Part shown: piece by piece, positions 11,863 through 24,329 of the stretch
Position numbering within the stretch: position 1 is the stretch's first letter
How the letters are laid out: the number at the start of each line of letters is the position of its first letter
DNA from: Liolophura sinensis
Taxonomy: Eukaryota; Mollusca; Polyplacophora; Chitonida; Chitonidae
Reading direction: 5' to 3'
Length of the DNA stretch: 64,000 bases
NCBI RefSeq assembly: GCF_032854445.1
Contig: NC_088301.1
Span: 6,742,044-6,806,043, forward strand
Position numbers and translations under genes: made by a program
The notes under the pieces: generated by a model
Databases searched by the model: none
What the model saw: the letters and a program-made list of their open reading frames with translations, nothing else
What the model was told of the DNA's origin: nothing

Positions 11863-12354
11863 CAAATTGTGCAAGAAATTTTTCTTCTTTGGCCTAACTT
11901 CGTGTGCTTTTCACACAGTTCACATTTCACTCAGTTGTATGCCACCGACAACTCCATCACACTACACGGGATAAGTGTGTATGCCGACTGCCTACAGGAC
12001 ATACCAGCCGTAAAGACAGTTTTACAGTGTAAACCACACGATATCCTCACAGAACTGTACTAGAATCCTAGCACGTGACACGTAGACTTCGAACCGACAG
12101 TGTGATCACCACGTATTTCGGCCCGCACTAAGTTTTCATTTGAAGAATACCATCTATAATATATATTATTTACTTTAATATATTTAAACTTATCTAATAT
12201 ATAGCTTGACAAAATATAAAGAAATACGAATGAAGAATTTCTTGTGTGGTTCGAATTATTCGTTTACAGGTTTTTTAAGTTCACCACACATCACGTTACA
12301 GGCCAAACAGCGGGCAAAGGCTTAAATATCTTGAACTATATACACAGCAAATTA

Positions 12355-12690
12355 TTTCTTTATTTATTTATTTGTTTATTTGATTGTTGCTTAACTCCAT
12401 ACTCAGAAACTTTTCCCTTAAATGATGGCGGTCGGTTTTATGGGTCAGGAAACCGGAGCAGTAAACGTATGGAAATGAAGACCATATTGGTCGAAGTTTG
12501 CTTCAAAGAACATCACACGACTCAAAGGGCCACACGAGCATAGCTGACCGCTTATTGTCATCATGCAAGGTACATCAAGCAGTGAGAGCGGAGGAATCTA
12601 TAAATTTCCTGCCCTAGGTAGGGTTTGAACCCGTGTGTTCTAGTGATTGAAAGGCAAGAGCCTCTAGCCACCATAAGCCAGACGGGTTAT
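12355..12690 (-). mobile_element. Third SINE family, degenerate copy
   Basis: TTATTTGATTGTTGCTTAAC, then GGCGGTCGGTTTTATGGGTC and AGGAAACCGGAGCAG are followed by a tRNA-like end (GGGTTTGAACCCGTGTG, GATTGAAAGGCAAGAGCC). Related fragments lie at 28180-28300, 39509-39640 and 45545-45800. The hallmark that separates it from the main SINE is TTTATGGGTGGAGGAAACCG. Confidence 0.6.
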
Positions 12691-12865
12691 TCAAGGCGTA
12701 ATAAAACACTTCAAAACATTTAGGTGGGCTAACTTGAGTATGACGTTGTCAAACTGGTAATCCCTTATCACATTAATACAGCCTTATCCACAGCTTAATT
12801 GCCTAATTGTTATGACCAAATGGCCTTGGACTTATTTACTAAGCTACAAATTACTTAAATAGACA

Positions 12866-13165
12866 GGAGAGTTTTGACCAAAAAAAAAACATATTCGCTA
12901 ATGAAATCAAATTTTCTATATTTACCAATAACAACTCAAATCAAAGTGTTTCAGAAAATATCAGATTTCGAGAATTTACTATTTACAGTATTAAACGTAT
13001 TGTAAAGTATGAAAAAGGTACAGTGCTACCCGCAATTTATGTGGTTTTGAACAGTACCACGTACATCGAGGAGGGCTTAATATTTTGTGAATTATTTGCG
13101 CCTGCTAAAATAACAGAAAAAAAAATTGATTGGATTTATACTGATCTATTTTTGCCCAAATCTCC
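12866..13165. mobile_element. MITE family C copy (GGAGATTTTGG ends)
   Basis: The left end GGAGAGTTTTGACCAAAA and right end TTTTTGCCCAAATCTCC are inverted versions of each other. The inside aligns with 39113-39395 (TATTTACCAATAACAACTCA, TTTTGAACAGTACCAC) and with 1150-1373. No ORF. Confidence 0.65.
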
Positions 13166-13359
13166 AATATGTCCTCTTTAACAATTATGCCGGAAACCTG
13201 ATCTCCAGCTCCTTCCTAACCTTTCCAAATCTGATTTTCGACATTCACACTTGTGTGTTTACGCGTTTTCGACCTTATAATATATGGGACGATATATAAG
13301 AAAATGCCCTTGGCCGCGGTCGGCTTCCATACCAGATCGAGGTATTGCTAGGCTTGTGT

Positions 13360-14477
13360 TGTTCATGATCATATTAATACATGTTCATGATCCTATTATA
13401 ACATGTTCATCATCCTGATACCACATGTTCATCATCTTGGTACCCCATGTTCATCCTTCTGTTACCTCATGTTCATAATCCTAGTGCCACATGTTCATCA
13501 TCCTGGTACCACATGTTCATCCTTCTGTTACCTCATGTTCATAATCCTAGTGCCACATGTTCATCATCCTGGTACCACATGTTCATCCTTCTGTTACCTC
13601 ATGTTCATAATCCTAGTGCCACATGTTCATCATCCTGGTACCACATGTTCATGATCCTGGTACCACATGTTCATGATCCTGGTGCTACATGTTCATCATC
13701 CTGGTGCTACATGTTCATCTTTCTGTTCATGATCCTACTGCCTCATGTTCATCATCCCGTTACCACGTGTTCATCATCCTGATACCACATGTTCATCATC
13801 CTGATACCACATGTTCATCATCCTGATACCACATGTTCATCATCCTGGTACCACATGTTCATCATCCTGGTACCACATGTTCATGATCCTGGTACCACAT
13901 GTTCATGATCCTGGTGCTACATGTTCATCATCCTGGTGCTACATGTTCATCCTTCTGTTCATGATCCTATTGCCTCATGTTCATCATCCCGTTACCACAT
14001 GTTCATCATCCTGATACCACATGTTCATCATCCTGATACCACATGTTCATCATCCTGATACCACATGTTCATCATCCTGATACCACATGTTCATCATCCT
14101 GGTACCACATGTTCATCATCCTGGTACCACATGTTCATGATCCTGGTGCTACATGTTCATCATCCTGGTGCTACATGTTCATCCTTCTGTTCATAATCCT
14201 AGTGCCACATGTTCATCATCCCGTTACCACATGTTCATCATCCTGGTACCACATGTTCATCATCCTGGTACCACATGTTCATGATCCTGGTGCTACATGT
14301 TCATCCTTCCGTTCATGATCCTATTGCCTCATGTTCATCATCCCGTTACCACATGTTCATCATCCTGATACCACATGTTCATCATCTTGGTACCACATGT
14401 TCATCATCCTGGTGCTACATGTTCATCCTTCTGTTCATGATCATATTGCCTCATGTTCATCATCCCGTTACCACATG
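13360..14477. repeat. Satellite array, 22-bp unit with higher-order structure
   Basis: About fifty units are built on ATGTTCATCATCCTGGTACC plus two bases. Variants (CTGATACCAC, CTGGTGCTAC, CCGTTACCAC) recur in fixed order. A 66-bp triplet (CCTTCTGTTACCTC, AATCCTAGTGCC, CATCCTGGTACC variants) is repeated three times at 13454-13652. A longer block ending in the shortened unit CCTTCTGTTCATGATCC recurs at about 13.72, 13.95, 14.18, 14.31 and 14.43 kb. Because 22 is not a multiple of three, all plus frames cycle through the same open codons. The array therefore yields several histidine- and cysteine-rich ORFs that are not genes. Confidence 0.95.
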
Positions 14478-14759
14478 CACGATTCTGCTCTCAAATCGTC
14501 ATGCTAATGAAAAAGCAGATTTTCAAACATAAAAATGATGTAGAAAGTCTGTTAGTTTCATTTGTACTTAACATACCTGGACAAAGCCATCTGGTTTTGC
14601 TGTAACCGTATATAAGAATTCTGAGGAGCATTTTGGTAAAGCGAGTACCCTTTAAATGTTTAAGTCATAAGTAGTTCATATCTAACTGTCATATCATATG
14701 TAATGGTTCAGTTTTATGTTAAAATGTTTCATTTTAACGGCTGATTCTTTACTGACATG

Positions 14760-15165
14760 CATGGGGGAAGTGGTTCCGACCTTGACCTTGGGTGAGACAA
14801 CGAGACTGGCCTTGACCTTGTTTGGGCGGGCGTTGGATGGGAAGGTGGGACAGGCCTTGGCCTTGGGTGGGAACGATAAGGCGGACAATGACCTTGGATG
14901 GGGACAATGAGGCAGACCTTGACCTTGTAAGGGAACAGTGGACGTGAGTGAGTTTGAATGGAGCAGTGGGGCAAACCCTGACCTAAGATGGGGACAGTGA
15001 TGTAGACCTTGATCTTGGATCTTGGAGCAGTTGGTCACACCTTCACCTTGGGTGGATGCAGTTGGGCACACTTTGACCTTGGATGGTAGCAGTAGGGCAC
15101 ACTTTGAACCTGGATGGGGACAGTTGGGCACACCTTGACAGTGGATGGGAACGGTTGGTCTTCAA
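14760..15165. repeat. Degenerate minisatellite, unit about 30 bp
   Basis: Diverged units carry GACCTTGACCTTGGRTGGG and GGACAGTTGGGCACACCTTG, spaced 27-35 bp. Periodicity is clearest at 15050-15160. A 145-codon minus-strand ORF (14694-15131) is Pro/Lys-rich and follows the repeat period, so I read it as a product of the array. Confidence 0.8.
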
Positions 15166-15208
15166 TGTGGCCTTAATTACATGTTATCTTCTGCTTCCCT
15201 CCGTTCAG

Positions 15209-15535
15209 GCTTTGCCTCTTACACCTCGGTTAAGGTGGCACAAGATTGCAACACAACAATCAACTTTATATTTCACACCAACACCAGCTACGTTTTGGCG
15301 AACATGACGTGTAACATTGTACTGGAGTCTTAAGGTAGTATCGCTGAGCACCAATTCTTATTTCTTGCAGTTCAGAGCCCGTTGTCCACATGAAGCATGC
15401 ACTGTACCAGGTTTTCCGGGGTGTGCCCGATGGGAAAAAGGACATTTTCGCGAAATAAGCCACATTTATTTACACTCTCTTCCATTTGGCAACAAGGCCG
15501 TTTCTGCCGCCTTCTGCCGTTTCTTATTTGAATAA
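15209..15535 (+). other. Two exon-like ORF blocks of unknown identity
   Basis: A block at 15209-15333 follows a pyrimidine tract and CAG. It encodes a short stretch with DCNTTINFIFHTNTSYVLAN and ends in TAA directly before GTAGTA. A second block follows TTATTTCTTGCAG at 15371 and is cysteine-containing (RARCPHEACTVPGFPGCARW), open to 15535. I do not recognise a family and cannot join them in one frame. They could be decayed exons or chance. Confidence 0.2.
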
Positions 15536-18070
15536 GGCCGTTTCTGCCGCCTCACTTTTCTTAGGGAACATCCATCTTCCACCGATATAATCATCACGCA
15601 TTCAACGCTCACTCATGAACAAGTTTAATAGCCCTAACCCATAATTAAGTCACTTCTTACGCGGTTTGTTTGTTATCTGGTTTGTACAATATACTCGGTT
15701 TTCCGGAGCTGCTTAAATTTTGCTGTTAAAGGATACATAAATATAAGCGTCAAGTCCGACATTCAAAACACTTGTGTTTTTTTTCTTGACATGGAGTACA
15801 TGAAACCGCGTAACATGTAGAAGTACAAAAAAGCTTCTTAGATTTTTCTTGGGGCGAAAAAATGGATTTAAAAATGGTTTTCCTAGGGCCCCAGCGCTCG
15901 GTTCCGAAATTAAGTAGTCATTTGTGACGCCGTCAGCGATGATAGCTTACACTTATGCTTATTACCATAAGGTAAACGTTTCCTGCCCGGTGGCGAAACG
16001 TGTGCTTTTCCCAAGGCCAGATTAAGTCTAGATGATGCTGTGGTCATTAGTAACAGGCGAGGTGCTCTCACTCGACTACGCATGACGTCTCCACTACAGG
16101 AGGAAACTACCTTGATATGTTGGGAGTGAATCTGGACAAGTCATGTAGAAATTACAAAAGTAAACTTGGTGACTTCTGTGAAATTGCAGTAAAATTTGGA
16201 AAGGCACAGCGAGTGTTCCCCATTAGCTTGCCCTATACCCAAAGAACGGCACAGTCAGTTAAGCCAAAAATTTACAAATAAAAGCTGAAGAATTTAAATA
16301 AACCAAAACTCAGTCGTTTCTCTGAGTGACTTTGGTGTACTGTCGAACACCGCGGTGGTAAGCATTATGGCTCTTTCTCAGAGCGTCATTATGTGATCAG
16401 AGCATAAGGCAGGATTTCTTCAAGAGAGTTGATGGTCATATGCCGAGACATGGGAATAATAAGGTGCGCTGGGACAGGGCAGATTGCTATGATATCAGAC
16501 ATATTTTTATTTTTACCCGTTTTTTCTTATCTACAAACGATATCAAGTTTCGACTTTCAGGATTGGTTCACACCCCAATTTGAGTGGAGACTTTCTGATG
16601 CAATCTTGGCCAATTCAAGTCTAGCATCAAAGCACCGTTGACGAAATCAAAGTGAAGTTTACCATCGAAGATCCAGTACGAAATATACAGCAAATGCTCG
16701 AAGTTGTTTAAAGTATTTAATCAAGTGTAATCTTGGCCTATTCATATCCAGAAACTAAACATGCAGTAAATGAACAAAAATTACTTTCCGGTCTATACTC
16801 AAATATAGTATGAATCATGCTTTAAGAAATCTAAGTGAATAGCTATAGGCCGGTACGCACAGGCGCAAAGACCGACAGATCCCACTAACGAGATAAAGGG
16901 CACAGAAGGCTACGTTTTAGATTACATAAAACCCATCCAAAAATTCTTAATCACACATACCTAATATATTAACGAGAAATGGCATGTTACTTCCATTAAT
17001 GGCAGGGAGGGTTAGTCTCGCCGCAGCTATGAAATATAGTTTCCTGAGCGGTGAAATCAAGGTTCGAATTTTACAACAGTCATAGTATTTATTGTTACTA
17101 TACCTTAGAGGAATTGATATACCAAGTGTTTCATAGTGACCGTGGCCCCTAAGGTAAGTGAACTTGAAATCTGAGGTTTCTGACTTTTCCGGTGAAAGCA
17201 TGTTGCAAATACGAAGAATTCCGTAGACAAATATGTTTTCATCAATTTATAATCTCTTGTTTCCAGTTCCAGCAAGAACTGTTACATTCTCCTGTAAAAT
17301 ACAGAATTCTCCCTAATGAAGCGTATCCGGGAAAACGTTTTTAAAAAATGCCATCTGTCAAATAGATGCTATTTCGGACAACAAACAGAAAAAGTCAGAA
17401 ATAAAGACTCCCGAAATAGTTGCTAGGTTTTAAATATTTAAGTTTTCTCCCACAGGTTTTTATAAACCAAATTCAGTACCAACACATTATCCCTGTTCCC
17501 TATGAGCATTCCATACCGTGTCAAGAAAGATGTCCGCCAAAATTTCCTCTCTGCACAGCAAAATGTCAAAGGTCACTAGGAATCCGAGCAAGGGGATTAG
17601 TGTCAGTCTATAGATTAATCTTCCGAAGATAGCCGTCTAAAGTGTAAACAAGGTGATGTTCATTTCTTTGGACCACGTGGTCAACGCGATTTACTTCTTT
17701 CATCTGACAGGCGGGTGAAGCCATTAACGGCCTAAAAGCAGTCATTTCATGACATTTAGACTCAAAAAAGGCTAGGCAATGACTTCTCGACAGCAGATTA
17801 GAGGAAGAGCCAATCTCAGAGTAGTTCTAAGCTTTGAAAATTCGGTTTTCCAGACGATCTTGAATATTTCTGATGCGGGATGGATTTATTGCTGACGATC
17901 AATCTGTAATTGTACAGCGTTTGACTAATTCTGGACCAGTGGGGTCTGATATATTGTAATTAACATCACTGCATAGTTGTTTTACATAATTCTGCTTAAG
18001 CCATGACATTCCGGGAGGTGTAATTCGCTGCTGTTTAAACATCTGCATCAACACTTAGAATATAATCCCG
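15536..18070. other. Intergenic stretch, no gene seen
   Basis: No recognisable domain, exon pair or repeat family is visible. Small ORFs at 16429-16641, 16947-17201 and 17420-17632 lack homology I can recall. Confidence 0.35.
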
Positions 18071-18225
18071 TGGGAAGGTCTACCAGCAATCTGCGGATGG
18101 TCGTGAGCTTCTCCCGAGCTCTGCCCGGTTTAATCCCACCATAATGCTGGCCGCCGTTGTATAAGTGATCTCCGGCCGTATGTGGGAAGGTCTATCAGCC
18201 AGCTGCGGATGGTCGTGGGTATCAT
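18071..18225 (+). mobile_element. Two tandem SINE body fragments
   Basis: CGTGGGAAGGTCTACCAGCA with CCACCATAATGCTGGCCGCC is followed directly by a second start of the same body (CTCCGGCCGTATGTGGGAAG), without a new tRNA head. This is either a dimeric insertion or a local duplication. Confidence 0.7.
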
Positions 18226-18529
18226 AGTGGGAGAAAACTTTGATCTCAAAAGTTTTGCGTCAGGCAAAAACACATCACGGGTGACTTTTACAAAACTCTG
18301 TAAATCAAATTTATTGTAACTTTTTCCCCTAAATGACACTGTCTTGATAAGACATGTTTTAGGAGACGAAAAGTTACCAAAAACTGATTTACTAAGTTGT
18401 GTGAGAGTGGCCATCGCGGTATAGCCACAAATGACACTGTACTAGATAGTGCTTTTGTCATCATTCCAGCTAAACTTCCTTACACCTGGCATGACGTCAG
18501 GTCTTTCCCATTCAACATAATCGCCAGAA

Positions 18530-18602
18530 TATAGCTGAAATATTGCCGAAGTGGAGTAAAGCCACAATCATTCATTCATTCATTCATTCATTCATTCATC
18601 CA
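18530..18602. repeat. Short-repeat tail and (CATT)n microsatellite
   Basis: CCAGAATATAGCTGAAATAT and GCCGAAGTGGAGTAAAGCCA are followed by about eight CATT units. The same non-CATT tail is seen near 3842-3880. This is a typical 3' end of a small non-autonomous element. Confidence 0.65.
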
Positions 18603-19249
18603 TTCAACATAACATGAAGAACACCCTCGCATCACGAAAGAGAAATTGTATGGAAAAATCCATTTATTTATGACTGCTGTTGGATGGATCCTCAAAAAGC
18701 ATTGAAGGATCTTGCACGCATGCAATATAGTACAGAACAAAAATTCACCAGATAAACTGGTTAATATGTCCAAGCCTGACACTCAGGTATAGCATTTGAC
18801 TAGTATTTCACTAAGTTCTGCTATGTTATGAATTTCATATCGCATTTTGCGTTGTTTGTTGATTTTGTATGCGCTTCTAATGGTAAGCGCATGATCATGC
18901 CAAGTGAAAGAGCATCCAAAGGCTAATGCCTTCAGAATATGCGTGAATAAACACCTCGCAAACATACAAAGAATTACAATACTTGAAACTGGCAAGGGCA
19001 GTAACTCGATATCATGTAACTGACGAATTGCCAGGCATGAACAAACGTTCTTGCAGACTTCATATTCCATACAATCCCACATACTGCATTGTAAAAGCAA
19101 GGATGCTCAGCAAAATCTGTTGGCCTAAATCGGACAGTGAACTTGTAGATTCCTCTGCTCTTACTGCTGGTGTGGCTTCGGTGGTAATAAGGCAGTTTGA
19201 GCCGTCAAACGTTCGTTTAAGACCACCCGTTTATACCTGTAAGTCACAT

Positions 19250-19400
19250 GTGAGAACATTCCTCAGCAACTTGCCAAAGGTCGGTCGATTACGCCGGGTC
19301 CTCCGGATTCCTTCACCAATGAAACTGGCCGCCATTGTATGTGAAAAATTATTAAGCGTGGCAATTAACAATAAATAAATAAGTAAATAATTAAATAAAT
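19250..19400 (+). mobile_element. Strongly decayed tRNA-derived SINE tail half
   Basis: CCTCAGCAACTTGCCAAAGG, TTCACCAATGAAACTGGCCG and AATAAATAAATAAGTAAATA keep the order of the body and tail. It accounts for the 3' half of the ORF at 18983-19378. Confidence 0.5.
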
Positions 19401-21930
19401 TAAGCAAACTTCAAAAAAGTATCATCTGTAGTTCATAAGAGAAAGTTTCACCTCGATATTGCAGCAACACTGCCATAATCTTTCTCCCACGGGGCATGCC
19501 ACTGGATCGGATTTTAATAGTAGAACCTAACTAGTCATCGCAGATGGCCATTCCGTACTTGTGGATTGGCTATGTTATAATCAGCAGACATCCTAATAAT
19601 GCTCTGTAAATAACTACAAATTAAAATGTTGTTAGTGTAGTGTATGCCAGTTTTTAAAAAAGTTGAAATGATGGCGTATGATAGAGAACCCTTGACAAAA
19701 CTATATTCTCTGAATTAAACACTTTAACTCCTATCGGTTAACTCTGAACATGAATTTAACAAAGCCTACTTGGGGTTGACATGTATAAGTATATATACGC
19801 AATTCGCAGGCGACGTCGAGCATCTATTAAGTGTAAAGTCCAGGGTCATACGTGTGGAGAAAGCAGAGATTGATGGAGATTCGAATGTGACTGAATGGCA
19901 TCACACAGATACAAGAGTGTATTGACTAAGTCCTTAACACAAGAGCCCCTGACAAATCAGCAGCAAATTAGCGCCGACATCTGATTGGTCAGCAGCATCC
20001 GGTCAGCTGACATCGCGGGTCACGCGACGTTTTTGTGTCCTCTCGTCTGCTACATGAAGAAAGTTGCTTTTTATAGCAGTGACGGCGGCGAGACTTCAAT
20101 TTTACACGTTGTAATCGTTGATTGATTTTCCTCTTCCAAAGGTTGATATGCCCTCTGTTAGAACTGTCTCGTAAGCTGAATCACCGGATACCATCAGAAC
20201 GCCAGCGGCGGTTTTTAGGTAGGGATTGAATGATCAAACTCACTGGGACTCTAATCGTCAGCCACACGCGACCATCGACAACGGGTTTAAAGCCACCCCC
20301 GCCTCCTAAAACTCAATCAGCAAAATTGACGAAGCTTACGTAAAGTGACGGCAGTCGTGATTTGGAAAAGAGTTATTTTTGCCTCGTGGAATGTCTAAAG
20401 TTTAAACCAGCTGGTGGTAGAGCTGTGCTGCAAGAATTCCCAATAGAGTTAGGCAGTTTTACCGACCTCGAACACACCCTATCTCGGTTCACACAAACCA
20501 GCGGCTGCCTTACCATTAAAGTGGACCCCAGTTGAACATTGCCGGTGAACGAACCGTCACCAGTATAGAGAAGTGCATTCTTGTACAGAAAAGCTGTCAC
20601 TCATGCAACATGCGCTGACATCTCTGTCCATAGAGAGTGTGGTCTAGCGAAAGGCAATACTAAATAAGAATACGAACTTAGTCCATCATGAACAGGACAA
20701 TCGAGTAACGTTCCAGGGTAAAAGCCGTAGCACATATTAGTGATTATATGTACATGTATCTAAATGTAACTCAAACAGAATTAATTAATTAATTAACTGA
20801 TTAATAAAACTGTATGTTTTAATGCACGAGCTTATAAAGTAACTTCTTCAACTATTTGGCAGATAACAGGAGAACTGAGTGTCACGGGGAAATTACAGAT
20901 GCGTATAGATCTATATAGTAGGTATGGAGACAAAGCCACAAAATGCAGACTAAATACTATGAAACCATCAGTTTGTATTTTTTTAAACCAATCGATAGAA
21001 CACGATATTATTGTATATGCTTTTATTATTATCATAATTACCATTTCAAATTCCGGTCAACACATGCAGTATGTAAAATCTTTCATATCCACCAGTTACC
21101 ACATCATATTGTCCGTGGTTTTCGAAGTTGCTTGTACTTGTATTATTATAGCCTCTTCTTCTGGCTAACTATATATATATTTACAAGACAGTCAAGTACA
21201 GGGGCCATTATAGATGGCATTTTCAACTCCAGGTTTAGTTGATAAGGTCTTCTTTCCTTTCAGTCCGAATTCTATCTTCAAATGGCGGAATCAGATATAT
21301 TTCATGGGATGGATAAAAATACATCATGGACATCTACGTTCTGTGTCTGACAGACGTCTCAAGATTCATAAAAAATCGATAAAAACTAGCAATTGAATTG
21401 ATAAGATAAAGCGGACAGAAAGACAGACAGACAGCTAATCGCTATATTTTATACGTCAGGTGAAAGCACTTAAGATTCCTGCTGTGCTCGTCACATTTAG
21501 TACTCTCACAATCATTAATGGTGAGAATTTGAAACTTCACACTTACAAATTACAAATGGCAACACATCAAAGGATTACATCGTATCATACAGATTTTACA
21601 AGGTGTCACATCCGTTGGGAAATGACTACAGATGCATGGAACATTCAGAACCTTCCAACTGAAAAACGGGTGCAATATTTGAATGACAGAAAACACAGTT
21701 GACTACGAACAGATTTTTCTGACATCGCTATTTCTTTGTTAACATTTCTTTCATCACTTTTGTGGTGAGATCTATTGGTCGTGCATGTATATGTACGATT
21801 GTACTGACTCCACCAGTGCAGTTTGTCCATGAGGGTAGCAGCAAAACCACTCCATAAATACCTGACCATAAGATGAGAAAGTGGCAGCGAACTGCACAAA
21901 ATTTGCTCAAAACATTTTTATATATATATT
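19400..21930. other. Intergenic stretch with a GC-richer patch
   Basis: No gene is recognised. At about 19960-20330 the sequence is richer in CG dinucleotides and has CTGATTGGTCAG (an inverted CCAAT box) and TCACGCGACG. It might be a promoter or an old GC-rich repeat. Small ORFs at 20373-20600, 20899-21242 and 21460-21702 show nothing recognisable. Confidence 0.35.
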
Positions 21931-21931
21931 T

Positions 21932-22030
21932 TTTAATTGGCGTTTTACGCCGTACTCAAGAATATTTCACTTGTAAGACGGCGCCCAGCATTATGGTGAG
22001 AGAAAACCATGACGAACCACGGACCTTACC
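21932..22030 (-). mobile_element. tRNA-derived SINE fragment
   Basis: TTGGCGTTTTACGCCGTACT, CAAGAATATTTCACTTGTAA, GACGGCGCCCAGCATTATGG and TGAGAGAAAACC are well preserved; the rest of the element is missing. Confidence 0.8.
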
Positions 22031-22440
22031 TCGTACCACCGGAGCTGCTCGAAATATTGGCCTTTGGAAATGCCAAAGCATGCTGTTGTTATATATATGC
22101 TGAACGCACCTTGAGAACCAAAAATACAGTATAGCATTTCATACTTATTTTAAATTTATTTCAACTATGCAATGTTAATAATTTTAATACCATAGCTTAT
22201 GTATCGCGAGACCATCGGTCAGTAGTATATAGGCCTATGCCTTTAATGCATGCAATACGTCCGCATTGGCACAATTATATGACAATGGCCTATAGTCTTG
22301 GTACGGGTATAACTCTACACAGAACGTAAAATTCACAACCAGCCTATCTTTTTCAGTTAAATTCAATAAAAAGCCCTTCATAGACACGCGAGATAAGATT
22401 TATTTTTTATGGTGTTGTCCAGTTGCTGCATGGTGTCGAA

Positions 22441-22562
22441 ATATGTATGTATGTTTAGCTTGTACGTCGTACATAACAATGTTTCCGTCACATGACGACG
22501 AAGAGTCATTAGGTGTGTGTACATAAAGTGTGTCTTCTTGTATGCGCCTTTATGAAGGCGTT
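22441..22562. mobile_element. Second SINE-type repeat fragment
   Basis: ACGTCGTACATAACAATGTT, then TCACATGACGACGAAGAGTC and a CTTTATGAAGGCG block correspond to the repeat type also present at 5886-6085. Confidence 0.5.
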
Positions 22563-23022
22563 TAGTTTCAACCGTGCTTCTCGTGTGTTGATGACTGCGG
22601 TATAGTAACTAATATTTGAGTAACTTTTATCGTTTTATCTCGTTCGCATGGCAAACGAAGAAATGGGAATATGTCCATCGTCACCTCTGTAAATAGGACT
22701 CCATAAAAATCAGAACTGCACAAGCTTAGTAATTAGTGTCGCAGGATATATAGCCCGGATACTACGATACACAGAAAATCGGAATCTGGTTACCAATGCA
22801 ACAGGGCACACTGCCAAATAAGATTCTACGTATTCACGAAAATTCCAAACTGAAAATGCCAAATAAATCAAGTTGTAGCCCAGCAGATAATTACACACTG
22901 AATAGAGGAAAACTAATAAGCTCACACCACGGTAACAATATTATGCGACACTTTGTTTTTCCCATTTCACCTAACCTTCAAGAAATAAGATCTATAGCAT
23001 ATAAGGTGTAGAATATATACAG

Positions 23023-23053
23023 CCCGGACGGACGGACGGACGGACGGACGGGC
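23023..23053. repeat. (GGAC)n microsatellite
   Basis: About seven GGAC units ending in GGGCGGG. Confidence 0.9.
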
Positions 23054-23194
23054 GGGTCGACGACTTCACACAATGCGACACCCATTGGTATGAAAAGCCT
23101 CCAATTTGCTATAAGACTGTATATTCGTGTCTTTAGCTGGTAAAATCGTATTGTTCACTTCACTATGTCTTCACAAATGCAAGAAATCTTTTAT

Positions 23195-24320
23195 CTGGAG
23201 TAGTTTAGATCACCAAATTATCGTCATAATAGACCAGATCACTGGATTCTCGTCAGTGGAGGAGTTCAGATCTCTGGATTCTAGTCAGTGAAGTTTAAAT
23301 CACTAGATTCTCGTCAGTAACGGAGTTCTTATCGTTGGGTTCTCCTCGTTGTAGGAGTTCTGATGATGGATTCTCCTCAGTGGCGGAGTTGAGATCGCAC
23401 GAGCCTCCTCAGTGAAGGACTCAGATCACCGGATTCTCGTTCCTGGGAGGGTTAAAATTACTAAATTATTGTCAATGCAGTCCAGATCAGTGGATTATCT
23501 TCACTGGAGGAGTTCAGATCACCAAATTATCTTCGGTGGAGGAGTTCATATCACTAAATTACCTTCAGTGGAGGAGTTCAGATCACTGGATTCTCATGAG
23601 TGACGGAGTTCAGGTCTTTGGATTTTCGTCAGCGGCGGAGTTCAGATCACTGGATTCTCGTCAGTGGCGGAGTTCAGGTCTTTGGATTCTCGTCAGTGGA
23701 GGAGTTCAGATCACTGGATTCTCGTCAGTGACGGAGTTCAGATCACTGGATTCTCATGAGTGGCGGAGTTCAGATCACTAGATTCTCATGAGTGGAGGAG
23801 TTCAGGTCATTGGATTCTCGTCATTAGGGGAGCTCATATCAATGGATTCTCATGAGTGGAGGAGTTCGTATCAATTGATTCTCATCAGTGGAGGAGTTCA
23901 GATCATTGGATTGTCATTAGTGGAGGAGTTCAGATCATTTGATTCTCATCAGTGGAGTTCAGATCATTTGATTCTCGTCAGTGGCGGTGTTCAGGTCATT
24001 TGATTCTCGTCATTGGGGGGCGTTCATACCAATGGATTCTCATCGGTGGAGGAGTTCAGATCACTGGATTCTCATTAGTGGAGTTCAGATCATTTGATTC
24101 TCGTCGTTGGGGGCGTTCATACCAATGGATTCTCATCAGTGACGGAGTTCAGATCACTGGATTCTCGTCAGTGGCTGAGTTCAGATCACTGGATTCTCGT
24201 CAGTGGCGGAGTTCAGGTCTTTGGATTCTCGTCAGTGGCGGAGTTCGTATCACTGGATTCTCGTCATTGGGAGAGTTCATATCAATGGATTCTCGTCAGT
24301 GGTGGAGTTCATATCACTGA
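23195..24320. repeat. Minisatellite array, 32-bp unit
   Basis: About 33 units have the core CAGATCACTGGATTCTCGTC followed by AGTGGCGGAGTT; variants carry CAGGTCTTTGG, CATATCAATGG and CATTGGGGG. The first 300 bp are most diverged. The middle (23600-24300) is most regular, with recurring two- and three-unit blocks. A 32-bp period is not a multiple of three, so long ORFs appear in all plus frames (23412-24414); these are not genes. Confidence 0.95.
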
Positions 24321-24329
24321 CACTTCATT

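Noticed and set aside
13403-14532. Several long His/Cys-rich ORFs (83-111 codons)
   Set aside because: They are translations of the 22-bp satellite in rotating frames; no start context, splice site or composition change supports coding.
14694-15131. 145-codon minus-strand ORF rich in Pro, Lys and Ser
   Set aside because: Its sequence is periodic with the degenerate 30-bp minisatellite.
18983-19378. 131-codon plus ORF
   Set aside because: The 3' half is a decayed SINE and the rest has no recognisable motif.
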